64,000 nt of DNA from Coriobacteriia bacterium (GTDB lineage: Bacteria; Actinomycetota; Coriobacteriia; Coriobacteriales; Eggerthellaceae), in contig JAUNQF010000003.1 of NCBI GenBank assembly GCA_030536315.1, positions 47,456 through 111,455 of the forward strand. Reading direction: 5' to 3'. Below the pieces are notes generated by a model. That model ran no database searches and was not told the DNA's origin. It was given only the letters and a program-made list of their open reading frames with translations. This document shows positions 51,212 through 62,038 of the stretch, piece after piece (the first letter of the stretch is position 1; each line of letters starts with the position of its first letter). Made by a program: the position numbers and the translations under genes.

Positions 51212-52001
51212 TAAGGTTAAGCATACAAGCGTAGCAAAGAAGTCTGATACCGGCAGCAAGATTGTCGATTTGGCTTTAGAAATAGCTTATTTGCAACTTA
51301 TTTCAGGTGCTGAAATGGAGCGTGTTGACCGCACCATTCAAAAAATTTGCGATGCTTACGACGCAACTAATGTTGAATATTTTACCTATCCTCGTTTTAT
51401 TATTTTGTCTCTTGACTACGAAGGTAAAACTTACACGAAGTCAAAAAAGATAAGGGACAAAGCTCCAAATTTCCACCGCTTGGAAGAATTATCAAAAGTC
51501 TTCGATGACATTTTAGATTCGAAGCCAGACCTGGATATCGTAATTCAAAGAGTTAGGATGCTTTATACAACGAAGCAATTTGGCGTGCTTGCGCAAATGT
51601 TTTGTTATTTCTTCGGTCCTGCTGGTTTTACAATTTTCTTCGGAGGTACTTTTTATGAAGCGGCAATTTCTGGTGTTATTGGGCTGCTGATTTTGTTGAT
51701 CACCTTTGGAGTTAAAAAGCTGACTGATAACTTTTTCTTCCCAACAGTAATTTATAGTTTTGTTATGTCTTTGAGCGTTCGAATTTTGGGCGCGCTTGCG
51801 ATTGTCCAAAATGTCGAAAGCATGCAAATTGGTCTTTTAATGATGGTCGTGCCAGGACTTATTATTACTAACAGCATGCGAGAATTTATCTCTGGTGAAT
51901 ATTTAACTGGTTATAGCAAGCTTATTGAAGCATTGCTTGTGGCATTGGCGGTTGCAATGGGAGTAATCTTCGCTGCAGCATTGATGAGGATTTTTGTGTA
52001 A
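51192..52001 (+). CDS. Threonine/serine exporter, large (ThrE N-terminal, DUF1212) subunit
   Basis: A 269-residue protein with a soluble N-terminal part (SGAEMERVDRTIQKICDAY near residue 38, the DUF1212 hallmark) and about five membrane helices from residue ~130. It forms a split ThrE exporter with the next gene. The start is uncertain: GTG at 51192 (overlapping the SDR gene by 20 bp) or GTG at 51204. Ends in TAA, overlapping the next ATG. Confidence 0.85.
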   Translation: MQNHVVNKVKHTSVAKKSDTGSKIVDLALEIAYLQLISGAEMERVDRTIQKICDAYDATNVEYFTYPRFIILSLDYEGKTYTKSKKIRDKAPNFHRLEELSKVFDDILDSKPDLDIVIQRVRMLYTTKQFGVLAQMFCYFFGPAGFTIFFGGTFYEAAISGVIGLLILLITFGVKKLTDNFFFPTVIYSFVMSLSVRILGALAIVQNVESMQIGLLMMVVPGLIITNSMREFISGEYLTGYSKLIEALLVALAVAMGVIFAAALMRIFV

Positions 52002-52474
52002 TGGAAGAAATGTTAACGACATACATAATTCCAGTTGCTGCAATCTTTGTTGCCTCAATTGCTTTTTCAATTTTTTATAACGTTAAGCGATCAAGCATTT
52101 TGCTTTGCGCCATTGGAGGTGCACTTGGTTGGGCGGTTTATCTTGCTTTTGTAAACAACATCGGTCATAAATATGTTTCATTTTTTGTTGCGGCTGCAGC
52201 CATCACAATTTTTGCCGAAGTTGTGGGGCGTGTAAAAAATGTTCCCGTCACCATTTTCTTAACAATTTCTCTTATTCCTCTTGTCCCAGGTAGAGCTATA
52301 TTTAATACCATTGAATCTCTTTTGAAGATTGATAAGCAAGGATTTATGGATTGAGGCCTCGAGACCTTTTTGATTGTGCTTGCAATTGCCTTCGGAGTGA
52401 TTTTTATATCTTCGTTTATTAGATTGTTTTTTAAACTTCGCGAGAAAAACCTCGCAAAAAGTCACGCTAATTAA
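52001..52474 (+). CDS. Threonine/serine exporter, small (DUF3815) subunit
   Basis: A 157-residue membrane protein with TGA at 52352-52354 read as Trp (GFMD-W-GLETF). It carries about five helices with the SLIPLVPGRAIFNT motif near residue 88, typical of the ThrE C-terminal half. It starts on the stop of the large subunit. Under the standard code it loses its last helix. It converges with pyrE. Confidence 0.85.
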
Positions 52475-52475
52475 T

Positions 52476-53102
52476 TCAACTTTCGTCAGAAGGATTGTTT
52501 CTGAATTGGATGATTCTGTCTTTGTCTTCGGGCTTGATATAACCTTCTTCAGCAGCCACTTCGACTAAAACATCCACATTCGAAGCTGAGACATTCTTGA
52601 CTTTAGCTTCCGCGAGTCGATCAACCGATTTCTGCATTCCATAAGTAAAGATTGAAGCTATACCTAATACTTCAGCGCCTACTTCGCGAAGTGAATCTAC
52701 AACGTCAATGCAGCTTCCGCCGGTAGAAATTAAATCTTCAATAACAACAACCTTGGTACCAGGCTCACATTTTCCTTCAATTTTATTGTTGCGGCCATGG
52801 TCTTTAGAGCTTCCGCGAACGTAACCCATTGGCAAGTTTAAAATATTCCCAACAAGAGCAGCATGTGCGATACCAGCCGTTGATGTGCCCATAACCATTT
52901 CGCATTCAGGGTAGTGCTCACGGACAATTTCCGCCAAAGCATTTTCAACATCATCTCTGACTTCAGGGGCAGACAATGTCAATCGATTATCGCAATATAT
53001 TGGGCTCTTAATTCCAGAAGCCCATGTAAACGGTTCGTCAGGGCGAAGGAAAACAGCCTTGATTTTTAGCAAGTCTTTTGCAATTGTTTCTTCTCTGCTC
53101 AT
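52476..53102 (-). CDS. pyrE: Orotate phosphoribosyltransferase
   Basis: Converts orotate and PRPP to OMP; last gene of the pyrimidine operon. It is 208 residues with the PRPP-binding loop VVVIEDLISTGGS near residue 118, and the Ser-Asn-less N-terminal ASGIKSPIYCDNR motif near 28. It follows pyrF closely. Shared stop region with the ThrE small subunit on the other strand is 1 bp. Confidence 0.94.
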   Translation of the reverse strand: MSREETIAKDLLKIKAVFLRPDEPFTWASGIKSPIYCDNRLTLSAPEVRDDVENALAEIVREHYPECEMVMGTSTAGIAHAALVGNILNLPMGYVRGSSKDHGRNNKIEGKCEPGTKVVVIEDLISTGGSCIDVVDSLREVGAEVLGIASIFTYGMQKSVDRLAEAKVKNVSASNVDVLVEVAAEEGYIKPEDKDRIIQFRNNPSDES

Positions 53103-53103
53103 A

Positions 53104-53802
53104 TTATTCTCCTAAGAAATCTTGAACACATCTGTTATATGCTGCAACGGGGTCGGAGGCAGCTGTGATGCTTCGTCCGACAACTATAAAATCCGAAGAC
53201 GCCTTGGCATCTGCCGGGGTAGTAACTCTAACTTGGTCACCTTTAGCATCGTCAGCAAAGCGAATGCCTGGCGTTATCGTTAGAAATTCATCCCCGATAG
53301 ATTTCTTTATTTCGCCAGCTTCTAAAGGTGAGCAAACAACACCATCAAGTCCAGCATCTTTCGCATTTTGCGCATAATTTATAACAACTTCTTTTATAGT
53401 TTTAGAGTTGTCTAACAATAACTCTTCGTGCATTACTTCTTCAGAAGTACTTGTAAGTTGAGTTACAGCTATTAATTTTGTAGAAGACCCTTCAAGAGTT
53501 GCTTTTGCGGCAGCCATCATTTTAGCGCCACCGGCGCAATGCACATTAGTCATATCTACACCAAGTTTTGCTAGCTGCGAAGCAGCGTGAGCAACCGTAT
53601 TTGGAATATCGTGAAGCTTTAAATCTAAGAAAATTTTATGACCCCTCGCTTTAATTTCCGACACAACTTTAGGACCTTCAGCATAATAAAGTTCCATTCC
53701 AATCTTAACGTAAGGTTTCGTGTCGGTGAATAAATCAAGGAATTTGTAAGTTTCCTCGGCCGATGGAAAATCGCAGGCGACTATTACATCTTTATCGATC
53801 AT
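53104..53802 (-). CDS. pyrF: Orotidine-5'-phosphate decarboxylase
   Basis: Makes UMP from OMP. It is 232 residues. The catalytic DxKxxD tetrad is in FLDLKLHDIPNT near residue 58, and the phosphate-binding VVGRSI near 209. The start overlaps the pyrD stop by one base. Confidence 0.94.
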   Translation of the reverse strand: MIDKDVIVACDFPSAEETYKFLDLFTDTKPYVKIGMELYYAEGPKVVSEIKARGHKIFLDLKLHDIPNTVAHAASQLAKLGVDMTNVHCAGGAKMMAAAKATLEGSSTKLIAVTQLTSTSEEVMHEELLLDNSKTIKEVVINYAQNAKDAGLDGVVCSPLEAGEIKKSIGDEFLTITPGIRFADDAKGDQVRVTTPADAKASSDFIVVGRSITAASDPVAAYNRCVQDFLGE

Positions 53803-54713
53803 TATAAACTCCTTCCTACGATTCCCGAAAGTGAATCGATGTTTAATCTTTCCATAAGCTTTGGTAATTCTTCAATTATGCGCTTGCAAGCAAGCGGGTC
53901 AGCGCAGTTTGCCGCTCCAACTTCCACGGCTCTTGCACCTGCGCTCATCATTTCAATAACGTCTTCAGCTTTTTGTATACCTCCACAACCGATAATCGGT
54001 AACTTCGTCGCTTTAGCAACCTGATATACACAACGAAGTGCGATAGGAAGGACAGCAGGTCCGGATAAACCACCTGTTATATTATCCAAAATTGGTTTGC
54101 CGGTTTTTATGTCAAATCTTGCACCAAGAACTGTGTTTATTAGCACAAGGCCATCTGCCCCTGCGTCTGCGACACTAGTCGCAATTTCTACGATGTCTGT
54201 AACATTAGGAGTTAACTTAACATATACAGGTTTCTTACAAACTTTCTTAACAGCCTTAGTGATTTCAGCAGCAAGTTTTGCGTCGGTGCCGAAGGCAGCT
54301 CCGCCTCCATGAACATTAGGGCAGGAGATATTAAGCTCTATGATTCCCACGGAATCGTGAGCGTCAAGTTTCGAAGCAACCTCAACGTACTCTTCCTTTG
54401 AGAATCCAGAGACATTTGCTAGTACTTTCTTAGAAAACACTTCCTGCAATTTTGGTAATTCGGTACGTATTACCTCATCAACGCCTGGATTCTGTAAGCC
54501 CACCGAGTTTAACATTCCTGAAGGCGTTTCTGCAATTCTTGGCAATTCATTGCCATATCTTGCTTCTTTAGTTGTTCCTTTGATCGCAATAGAACCTAGA
54601 ATGTTAATGTCATAATGCTCAGCAAATTCATATCCAAAACCGAAGGTTCCAGAGGCGGGAATAATAGGGTTGTCAAGTTTTAAACCAGATAAGTTAACAC
54701 TTGTATCTACCAT
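53802..54713 (-). CDS. pyrD: Dihydroorotate dehydrogenase, class 1B catalytic subunit
   Basis: FMN enzyme that oxidises dihydroorotate, 303 residues. The class 1 catalytic Cys lies in NISCPNVHGGG near residue 130. The neighbouring pyrK, overlapping by 7 bp, shows that this is the NAD+-linked 1B heterotetramer. The start overlaps pyrK's end (TTATGGTAG). Confidence 0.94.
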   Translation of the reverse strand: MVDTSVNLSGLKLDNPIIPASGTFGFGYEFAEHYDINILGSIAIKGTTKEARYGNELPRIAETPSGMLNSVGLQNPGVDEVIRTELPKLQEVFSKKVLANVSGFSKEEYVEVASKLDAHDSVGIIELNISCPNVHGGGAAFGTDAKLAAEITKAVKKVCKKPVYVKLTPNVTDIVEIATSVADAGADGLVLINTVLGARFDIKTGKPILDNITGGLSGPAVLPIALRCVYQVAKATKLPIIGCGGIQKAEDVIEMMSAGARAVEVGAANCADPLACKRIIEELPKLMERLNIDSLSGIVGRSL

Positions 54714-55435
54714 AATAGTTCCTCGCTTTCAAACACTGGGCCATCCTTACAAATTCGTTTCGGACCGCCTTTGGTTTCTATTGAGCATCCCATACAAGAT
54801 CCGAAGCCACAGCCCATGTGTGCTTCAAGTGATAACTTGCCTTGAGATTTCATTGTTTTTACAATGGCCTTTTCCATTGGGAGTGGACCACAAGCAATGT
54901 AAGGAAGATTTGTGAAGCTTTCTTTCTTAATGATGTCAGTGACTAATCCTGGCTCACCATAGCTTCCGTCATCTGTTGAAATGTAAACATCGCCATATTC
55001 TTTAAACTCGTCTTCAAGAATTACTTCGTTTTTGCTAAGCGCGCCTAAGACAATTTTTGGTCGAACGCCAAGTTCATATAACTTCCTGCATGCACCAAGT
55101 AAAGGAGGGCAGCCAATTCCGCCTCCAACCACAAGTTGTTCTTCGCCCGTAAGTTCAAATCCATTTCCAAGAGGCATTAGCGCATCCAGGTTTGCGCCTT
55201 TCTTTTGTTGAGACAACCAGTCTGTTCCTTCGCCCACAACTTTATAAATTAGTGAAATTGCATCAGTGTCTCAGTTGCAAATTGATATAGGCCTTCTTAA
55301 GAATTTATCTTCAATAAGAATATTTACAAATTGCCCAGGCTGAGAAATTGCTTTCGTATTACACGAAGCTACAATTCTAAATATGCCCTTAGAGATTTCA
55401 GTGTTGCATAGTATGTTTAGCTTCTCGTTAGTCAT
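54707..55435 (-). CDS. pyrK: Dihydroorotate dehydrogenase electron-transfer subunit
   Basis: FAD/[2Fe-2S] subunit passing electrons from PyrD to NAD+. It is 242 residues with TGA at 55271-55273 read as Trp (ISICN-W-DTDAIS, in the FAD-binding RPISIC motif). The 2Fe-2S ligands are in MGCGFGSCMGC and RICKDGPVF near residue 210. The start at 55435 overlaps the carB stop by 8 bp (ATGACTAA). The standard code leaves only the C-terminal 176 residues. Confidence 0.93.
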
Positions 55436-58400
55436 CTATCAATGACACCTGCATCGTAATCTCTTCAAGTATGTTTAGCAGCACATTAACCGTATCAAGC
55501 GAAGTAAATACCGTAACTCCATTCTCAACAGCCGCACGGCGAATCAAGAAGCCATCCTTTTTCTTATTGCCTGCGCGGTTTGATTGCGTGTTGATAATGT
55601 AGGTGATATGTCCCTTTTGGATTGACTCAATAATCTCTTCGGAGCCTTCGGAAATCTTCTTCTTAGTGCGAGTCTTAATTCCAGCAGATTTCAACTTCTT
55701 GGCAGTGCCTTTTGTAGCTTCGATATTAAAGCCAAGGTTGTAGAATCTTCGAACAAGCTCAACAGCCTTTGATTTATCGTTATCGCCAATCGTGACGAAG
55801 ACAGTTCCGTAATTTACAACGCGCATGTTTGCAGCGTGAAGCGATTTGTAAAGCGCGCGGTTAAGCGTGTCGTCGTAACCGATAGCTTCGCCGGTAGATT
55901 TCATTTCAGGAGAGAGGTAAGTGTCAAGACCGTGAAGCTTACTAAAGCTAAACATTGGACTTTTAACATAGAATCGCTTTTTCTCAGGCATAACGCCAGT
56001 TTTGTAACCTTGCTTCTTTAGCGAATCGCCAAGCATAACCTTTGTGGCAATGTTTGCCATTGGGACGCCAGTGGACTTCGACAGGAAAGGAACAGAGCGG
56101 GAAGAGCGCGGGTTAACTTCGATAACAGAAACGTTATTGTCTTTGTCCACAATAAACTGAATGTTAAAAAGTCCCTTAATTCCAATTGCAAGACCAAGCT
56201 TGACAGTGTATTCTTCGATGGTCTTTTTGACCTTGTCATTTAGCGAATAAGGAGGGTAAACGCTCATGCTATCGCCAGAGTGAACGCCCGTGGCTTCGAC
56301 AAGCTGCATAATTCCTGGAATGCAAACGTCTTTGCCGTCGCAAATCGCGTCAATCTCAACCTCTTTACCGCTGATATATTTATCAATCAAAACCGGCTGG
56401 TCTTTGTCAATTTTAACCGCCGAAGTCAAGTACTCCAGCAAGTCCTTGTCCGAATTTACAATTTGCATTGCACGACCACCAAGAACAAAACTCGGGCGTA
56501 CAAGAACAGGGTAGCCAATCTTTTTCGCGGCTTTTTTGCCAGCTTCTATTGAAGTAACAGCTTTGCCAGTTGGAACCGGAATGCCACAGTCTTTTACAAC
56601 GCTCAAGAAGATGTCACGGTTTTCGGCCTTTTCAATTGCATCGACATCGGTGCCAATGATTGGGACATTGTAATCTTTGAGGCGAGTGGAAAGATTAATA
56701 GCAGTCTGGCCACCAAGCGAAACAATGACTCCATCAGGTTTTTCGAGGTCGATAATGTGCATTACATCTTCAATGCAAAGCGGTTCGAAGTAGAGCTTAT
56801 CGCTTACTGCATAATCTGTTGAAACGGTTTCAGGATTGTTGTTAATAACGATAGCTTCGTAACCTTTTTGTTGAATTGCTCAAATTGCGTGAACGGTCGA
56901 ATAGTCAAATTCAACACCTTGGCCAATCCTGATAGGTCCTGAACCAAGTACGATGATCTTCTTGCGTTTGCTAACAATCGATTCGTTTTCATCCGCGTAT
57001 GTTGAATAAAGATAAGGGACGTTAGCAGGGAATTCGGCAGCGCAAGTGTCAATTTGCTTGTAAACTGGCAAAATGTGGTTACGCCTTGTGTAGTCGTAAA
57101 ATTGCTTGTCCTTCATCTTATAAATTGGTGCAAGGTATTCGTTCGAGAATCCAAATTCCTTGCACCTGCGAAGGTTTTTAATATTCGGTTGATCCTTAAC
57201 CTTCTTCTCAAGGGATACAATGTGATGAATTTTATCCAGGAAGAATGGGTCAATTTGCGTTGCATGATTGATTGCCATAAGATCAATCTTGCGACGGAAA
57301 CATTCAGCAATTGCGAAGAAGCGGTCGTCACTTGGCGTTTTAATAAAGTCAAGAAGCTCCTTATTGCTAAACTTGCTAAACTTCTCAAGATATAAATGAT
57401 TAACGCCAATCTCAAGCGAGCGAATTGCTTTTAGCAAACTCTCTTCGAAGTTACGGCCGATGCTCATGACTTCGCCGGTCGCTTTCATTTGAGTGTTGAG
57501 TTCATGGTCAGCACTCTCAAATTTATCGAAGGGGAAGCGCGCAACTTTGCAAACAATGTAATCTACGCTTGGCTCAAAAGCGGCGCAGGTGCTTGCAAGT
57601 TGAATTTCTTCCAGGTGCATTCCCACAGCAATCTTGCTGCTAACACGAGCAATTGGATAAGCAGTTGCCTTCGAAGCAAGTGCCGAAGATCTGGACACAC
57701 GAGGGTTAACTTCGATAACATAATATTCAAAACTAAATGGGTCGAGGGCGAATTGAACGTTGCATCCGCCTTCGATATCAAGCTCTGTAATTAATTCTAA
57801 CGCCGCATTTGAGAGCATATGATATTCCTTGTCAGAGAGCGTTTGAACTGGAGCAACAACCATGCTGTCTCCTGTGTGAACACCAACAGGGTCAACGTTT
57901 TCCATACTGCAAATTACAATTGCCGTTCCGTTGGAATCGCGCATAACTTCAAACTCAATTTCCTTGAAGCCCTTAATGGATTTTTCAACAAGAACTTGAG
58001 TTACAGGAGAAATCTTGAGTGCATTTTTGGCAATTTCTTCAAGTTCATGGTCATTATAAACAAAACCACCGCCTGTTCCACCAAGCGTAAATGCAGGACG
58101 AAGAACAATAGGGTAGCCAATTTCGTTTGCAATCTCGCGAGCTTCGTCAACAGTGTGAGCAATTTCACTTTGCAAGCAAGGCTGACCAATTCGTTCGCAA
58201 AGTTCCTTAAAACGAAGTCTGTCTTCGGCGTTATTGATAGAGTCAAAACTTGTGCCAAGAATTTCGCATTTGCACTCATCCAAAATTCCTTTTTCTGCAA
58301 GCTTCATCGCCATGTTAAGGCCTGTTTGACCTCCAAGCGAAGGAAGCAGTGCATCTGGACGCTCTTTACGAATGATTCGAGCGATGTATTCAAGCTTCAG

Positions 58401-58604
58401 GGGTTCCATGTAAACTTTGTCTGCAATTTGAGTATCAGTCATAATTGTTGCAGGGTTTGAATTTACAAGAACAACACTATAGCCTTCTTCTTTAAGGGCA
58501 AGGCAAGCCTGAGTTCCAGCATAATCAAATTCTGCAGCTTGGCCAATAACAATAGGGCCGCTGCCAATAACCAAAATCTTTTTGATATCTTTACGCTTAG
58601 GCAT
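55428..58604 (-). CDS. carB: Carbamoyl-phosphate synthase, large subunit
   Basis: Makes carbamoyl phosphate from ammonia, bicarbonate and 2 ATP. It is 1,058 residues with TGA at 56880-56882 read as Trp ([21 protein letters not shown], at the start of the second half). Both ATP-grasp halves are intact: [19 protein letters not shown] near residue 15 and [16 protein letters not shown] near 554. A C-terminal MGS-type allosteric domain is present. Both ends overlap neighbours (carA by 8 bp, pyrK by 8 bp). It would use free ammonia, given CarA's state. Confidence 0.95.
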
Positions 58605-59679
58605 GGCGGCCTCCTTTCTTGCCCATATAGGCTTTGAATTTGTCTAAAATTGCCTTACTGTCTGCAGGATTAGCAGTATGGTTAGGGTAGTATTGAACGC
58701 CGAAAGCCTTCTTCGCCGGGATGTCAAGACCTTCGATAGTGTTATCCATAATGTCTCTGCATGTAACTTCAATGCCTTTCTTTTTGAAATCCTTAATTAC
58801 ATAACCGTGACTTTGGTTTACAACGAAGAGCTTGCCTGTTTTTTCGTTACGAATAGCATGGTTTGAACCCCTGTGTCCAACCTTCATCTTTTTAACATCA
58901 AGGCCATTTGCAAGTGCAAGAATTTGAAGCCCTAGCGAAATTCCCATGATTGGATATTTGCCTTGAAGCTTCTTAACAACTTCAATTGCATGTTTTGCAT
59001 TCTTAGGGTTACCAGGTCCTTTAGGTAGGAAAATGCCGTCTGGCTTATAAGATTTAATTTTTTCAACACTTGTATCATATGGGACAACAGTTACGTTCAT
59101 GCCAGCCTTGTTAAGGTCATCCAAGTTATGGCTTGTAATTCCCATATCAATTGCAAGAACGTTGTATTGCGGGTTAGCGCATCGCGAGTACCAAACTTTT
59201 TTGCATGACACACGCTTGATTTGATCCTTCGGAGTTTTGTAGCTTTTAATGCGCTTCATTGCGGTTGCCTTAGAAGTTTTCTCATCGCAAATTGCAGCTT
59301 TCATGACGCCTTCGCGGACCAGCATGCGAGTGATTGCACGAGTATCAACATGTGTCACGCCAGCTACATCATTTTCTTTTAAAGTCTCTGCAAGAGTGTT
59401 TGCGTATCTAAAATTGGAAGGCTTGTCGTTGTATTCGCTTGTAATTAGAGCTTTAACTCCAATAAGCTTACTGTCGAAGTCTTCGTCGATAATTCCGTAA
59501 TTTCCAATCAGTGGGTAGGTCATCAAGATGCTAAGATCGGTGTAAGCGGGATCGCTCAGGATCTCTTGATAACCAACCATGTTTGTGTTAAAGACCACTT
59601 CAGAAACAACATCTTTAGTGCTTCCGAAGGCCTCGCCAACAAACTCTCGACCGTTTTCAAAAACAATCTTCCTTTTCAT
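58597..59679 (-). CDS. carA: Carbamoyl-phosphate synthase small subunit with degenerate glutaminase site
   Basis: 360 residues, with both the N-terminal CarA domain ([14 protein letters not shown]) and the class I glutamine amidotransferase domain. However, the nucleophile elbow reads GISLGLQ near residue 244 where active CarA has GICLGHQ, and the His/Glu pair reads QYYPN near 331 instead of QYHPE-type. All three catalytic residues (Cys, His, Glu) are thus replaced by Ser, Tyr and Asn. The gene is otherwise intact, in frame and tightly placed between pyrC and carB. It may serve as a structural subunit for an ammonia-dependent enzyme, as in vertebrate CPS I. Confidence 0.93.
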   Translation of the reverse strand: MKRKIVFENGREFVGEAFGSTKDVVSEVVFNTNMVGYQEILSDPAYTDLSILMTYPLIGNYGIIDEDFDSKLIGVKALITSEYNDKPSNFRYANTLAETLKENDVAGVTHVDTRAITRMLVREGVMKAAICDEKTSKATAMKRIKSYKTPKDQIKRVSCKKVWYSRCANPQYNVLAIDMGITSHNLDDLNKAGMNVTVVPYDTSVEKIKSYKPDGIFLPKGPGNPKNAKHAIEVVKKLQGKYPIMGISLGLQILALANGLDVKKMKVGHRGSNHAIRNEKTGKLFVVNQSHGYVIKDFKKKGIEVTCRDIMDNTIEGLDIPAKKAFGVQYYPNHTANPADSKAILDKFKAYMGKKGGRHA

Positions 59680-60906
59680 TTAGTCCATCTCCCTAAAAAC
59701 AATTTCTCCATTGCATACTGTCATTTTACATTTCGAGCTCACTTTTTGACCATCGAAAGGACAGCTTTTTCCAAGGCTTTCAAAGTTGCCAGAATCGATA
59801 GTCCAGTCTTCGTTGAGATCATAAATGCAAATGTTAGCAGGTTTATTTTCAATAATTTCGCCGCCAGGAATTTCGAAAAACTTGGCTGCGTTAGTACTCA
59901 TAAGTTCAATTGCTCGCTCGAGAGTGAGCTTCCCGGTTTTAACCAAATTTGTATAGACAAGAGGGAAGGCCACTTCGATAGACACAATTCCCATTGCAGC
60001 GTCATCAAATGGGCAGTCTTTTTCATCAAGGCTATGAGGTGCGTTGTCTGTGCAAATCATTTCAATCGTGCCGTCCAAAAGTCCATCTACAACAGCATTT
60101 TGGTCTTCAACACTGCGAAGCGGAGGGTTCATCTTTCACTTGCCATTATCCTTTACATCGCTTTCATTTAAGAACAAATGGTGGCATGTAACTTCGCCAC
60201 TAACTTTTTCATTTTTATGTTGACGAAGCGCCTCCACACTCTCTTTAGTAGACATATGGCAAATGTGATATTTGCAACCCGTTTTGTCTGCGAGCTCCAA
60301 GTCGCGTTGTACTTGAACATATTCTGCCGATGCACTGTCACCCTTGGCAAGCTCGTCTTCGTCTTCGCAATGGGCTAAAACGTAACCGTTTGCAGCAGCA
60401 ATCTTTGTCATTGCTTCTTCCATGTTCTCGCCAGCTTGAACACCTTTTCCGTCATCAGAAAACAGCTTATTTTCCTGCTTTAAATTGTCAATGTCTGCAA
60501 GTTCGCCTCGTCCAGTTTGGCCTTTTGTAATGGCACAAACAGGGTAGACATTTATTACAGCATCACGTTCAATTGCATCTTTTTCAGCCTGCAAGTTTTC
60601 AAGCGTATCAGGAACGGGATTCAAATTCGGCATTGCAAAAACAGTCGTATAGCCACCCTTAGCAGCAGACATCGTCCCAGTTTTGATAGTATCTTTATAT
60701 TCAAAGCCAGGCTCGCGAAGGTGAACGTGAGGGTCAATAAACCCAGGGAACACGTGCAAGCCAGAGCAATCGATTACTTCGTCGAATTTAAGACTTGAAT
60801 GCTTTTCGGGATTATAAAGTTCAAAATTAAAATTATTGATTATGAAGTCTGAAGCGACAAGTTTACCTTGGATAAGAATAGTGGCACCGGTAAAAAGTCT
60901 TAGCAC
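59680..60906 (-). CDS. pyrC: Dihydroorotase
   Basis: Zinc amidohydrolase closing the dihydroorotate ring, 408 residues with TGA at 60136-60138 read as Trp (GK-W-KMNPPLRS, the conserved NPPLR motif). The metal motif DPHVHLREPG is near residue 58 and NAPHSLDEKD near 296. The start is GTG at 60906, behind ggaggtgtgaa and overlapping the pyrB stop by 7 bp; a longer open frame to 60993 lies within pyrB and was rejected. Standard code splits it in two. Confidence 0.93.
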
Positions 60907-61778
60907 TTCACACCTCCCACCGTAACCAGGAGCATGGCCATTCGGACCAAGACCCCGTTGGTAATCTGGGTAAATATTCGCGATTTGTCGCATTCGACCA
61001 CGTCATCGTTAATCTCGACGCCTCTGTTAAATGGGGCGGGATGCATGATAATTGCGTGGTCTTTCATCTTATTGACGCGGTCCATGTTAAGGCCGTAATC
61101 TCTGTTGTAATCTTCAAGGCTTGTCTTCATCTTTTCTTTATGACGTTCATGCTGAACACGAAGCAACATAATAATATCCATCTCTTCAACAGCCTTGTCG
61201 AAGTCGATGAAGTTGTAGCCCTCTTCGCGATATTCTTCAGGGCCAGATACGAAGCACTCCATACCCAGTCGCTCCATTACCTCTATATTAGTATGGGCGA
61301 CACGCGAGTGGCTGATATCACCAACGATCGCAATCTTTAAACCTTCAAACTTACCATATTCTTTGCGAATTGTTAGCAGGTCAAGAAGTGATTGGGAAGG
61401 GTGGTCGCCAGCGCCATCGCCAGCGTTTAGAATGTGAAAGTCAAGGTGGCGAATGTCTTCGTAATACCTGTCGTGAACATCCCTAATTACAATTCCAGAA
61501 ATTCCGAAGCTCTCGAAGGTCTTGATTGTATCGTAAAAACTTTCGCCTTTATTTAAGCTGCTACCTGCAGGGTTAAAGCTCAATGGCTTCATACCAAGAC
61601 GAAGCTCAGCCGTGTTGAAGCTGTATTGAGTTCTTGTGCTTGGTTCAAAGAAGCAGTTAGCAATGATTTCGTCTTTTAGGAAATTGTCATACTTGCCCTT
61701 TTCACAATCAAGGGCTAAATCAAGAATACTTTGGATCTCGTCTACGCTCAATTCTTTTAGCGTTAGCAGGTCTTTCAT
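60900..61778 (-). CDS. pyrB: Aspartate carbamoyltransferase
   Basis: Joins carbamoyl phosphate and aspartate; first gene of the operon. It is 292 residues, a little shorter than usual. Carbamoyl-phosphate motif FEPSTRTQYSF is near residue 46, KGES near 78, and LRVQHERHK plus HPAPFNRGVEI near 215 and 252. The start has a ribosome-binding site (ggaggc). No pyrI is present. The promoter box TGTTATTAT lies at 61831-61823. Confidence 0.93.
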   Translation of the reverse strand: MKDLLTLKELSVDEIQSILDLALDCEKGKYDNFLKDEIIANCFFEPSTRTQYSFNTAELRLGMKPLSFNPAGSSLNKGESFYDTIKTFESFGISGIVIRDVHDRYYEDIRHLDFHILNAGDGAGDHPSQSLLDLLTIRKEYGKFEGLKIAIVGDISHSRVAHTNIEVMERLGMECFVSGPEEYREEGYNFIDFDKAVEEMDIIMLLRVQHERHKEKMKTSLEDYNRDYGLNMDRVNKMKDHAIIMHPAPFNRGVEINDDVVECDKSRIFTQITNGVLVRMAMLLVTVGGVKC

Positions 61779-61822
61779 TTAGCCTTAGCCTCCAAACTAA
61801 AATCAATCCCAAAGTTGTAGAT

Positions 61823-61831
61823 ATAATAACA
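61823..61831 (-). promoter_or_regulatory. Extended -10 promoter of the pyr operon
   Basis: TGTTATTAT on the minus strand, about 44 bp before the pyrB ATG. Its -35 region would fall inside the first copy of the repeat at 61838-61867. No PyrR-type leader hairpins were recognised. Confidence 0.5.
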
Positions 61832-61837
61832 CAACTT

Positions 61838-61990
61838 GAGAGATTTTGAATATGTATTTCTAGACGGTTAGTTTATCCGGGAGAGATTATGAATATGTAT
61901 TTCTCAACGGCTTCGCGGTATGCCTTCGTGCGTTCGCCAGCTATAAATAGGCGCTGCAGGGGTTTCGAAATACTATATTCAAAATCTCTC
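61838..61990. repeat. Two direct and one inverted copy of a ~24-30-bp sequence between pyrB and alkD
   Basis: GAGAGATTnTGAATATGTAT plus ten more bases occurs at 61838-61867 and 61881-61910 (27 of 30 identical, 43-bp period). A reverse-complement copy (GAAATACTATATTCAAAATC plus TCTC) lies at 61967-61990, with one extra base. The outer copies thus form an inverted repeat enclosing ~100 bp. It may be operator sites for the divergent genes or the ends of a small non-coding element. No other feature explains the 260-bp gap. Confidence 0.7.
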
Positions 61991-62023
61991 ACTTATGAGA
62001 CGTAATCTTACTATTACCAAAAA

Positions 62024-62032
62024 TGTTATAAT
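62024..62032 (+). promoter_or_regulatory. Extended -10 promoter of alkD
   Basis: TGTTATAAT whose predicted +1 coincides with the A of the alkD ATG (62039). No ribosome-binding site is present, so a leaderless mRNA is expected. Confidence 0.6.
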
Positions 62033-62038
62033 GAAGAT

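Noticed and set aside
60136..60993. Long dihydroorotase start at 60993
   Set aside because: The extension lies inside pyrB; the GTG at 60906 has a ribosome-binding site and begins at the natural domain edge.
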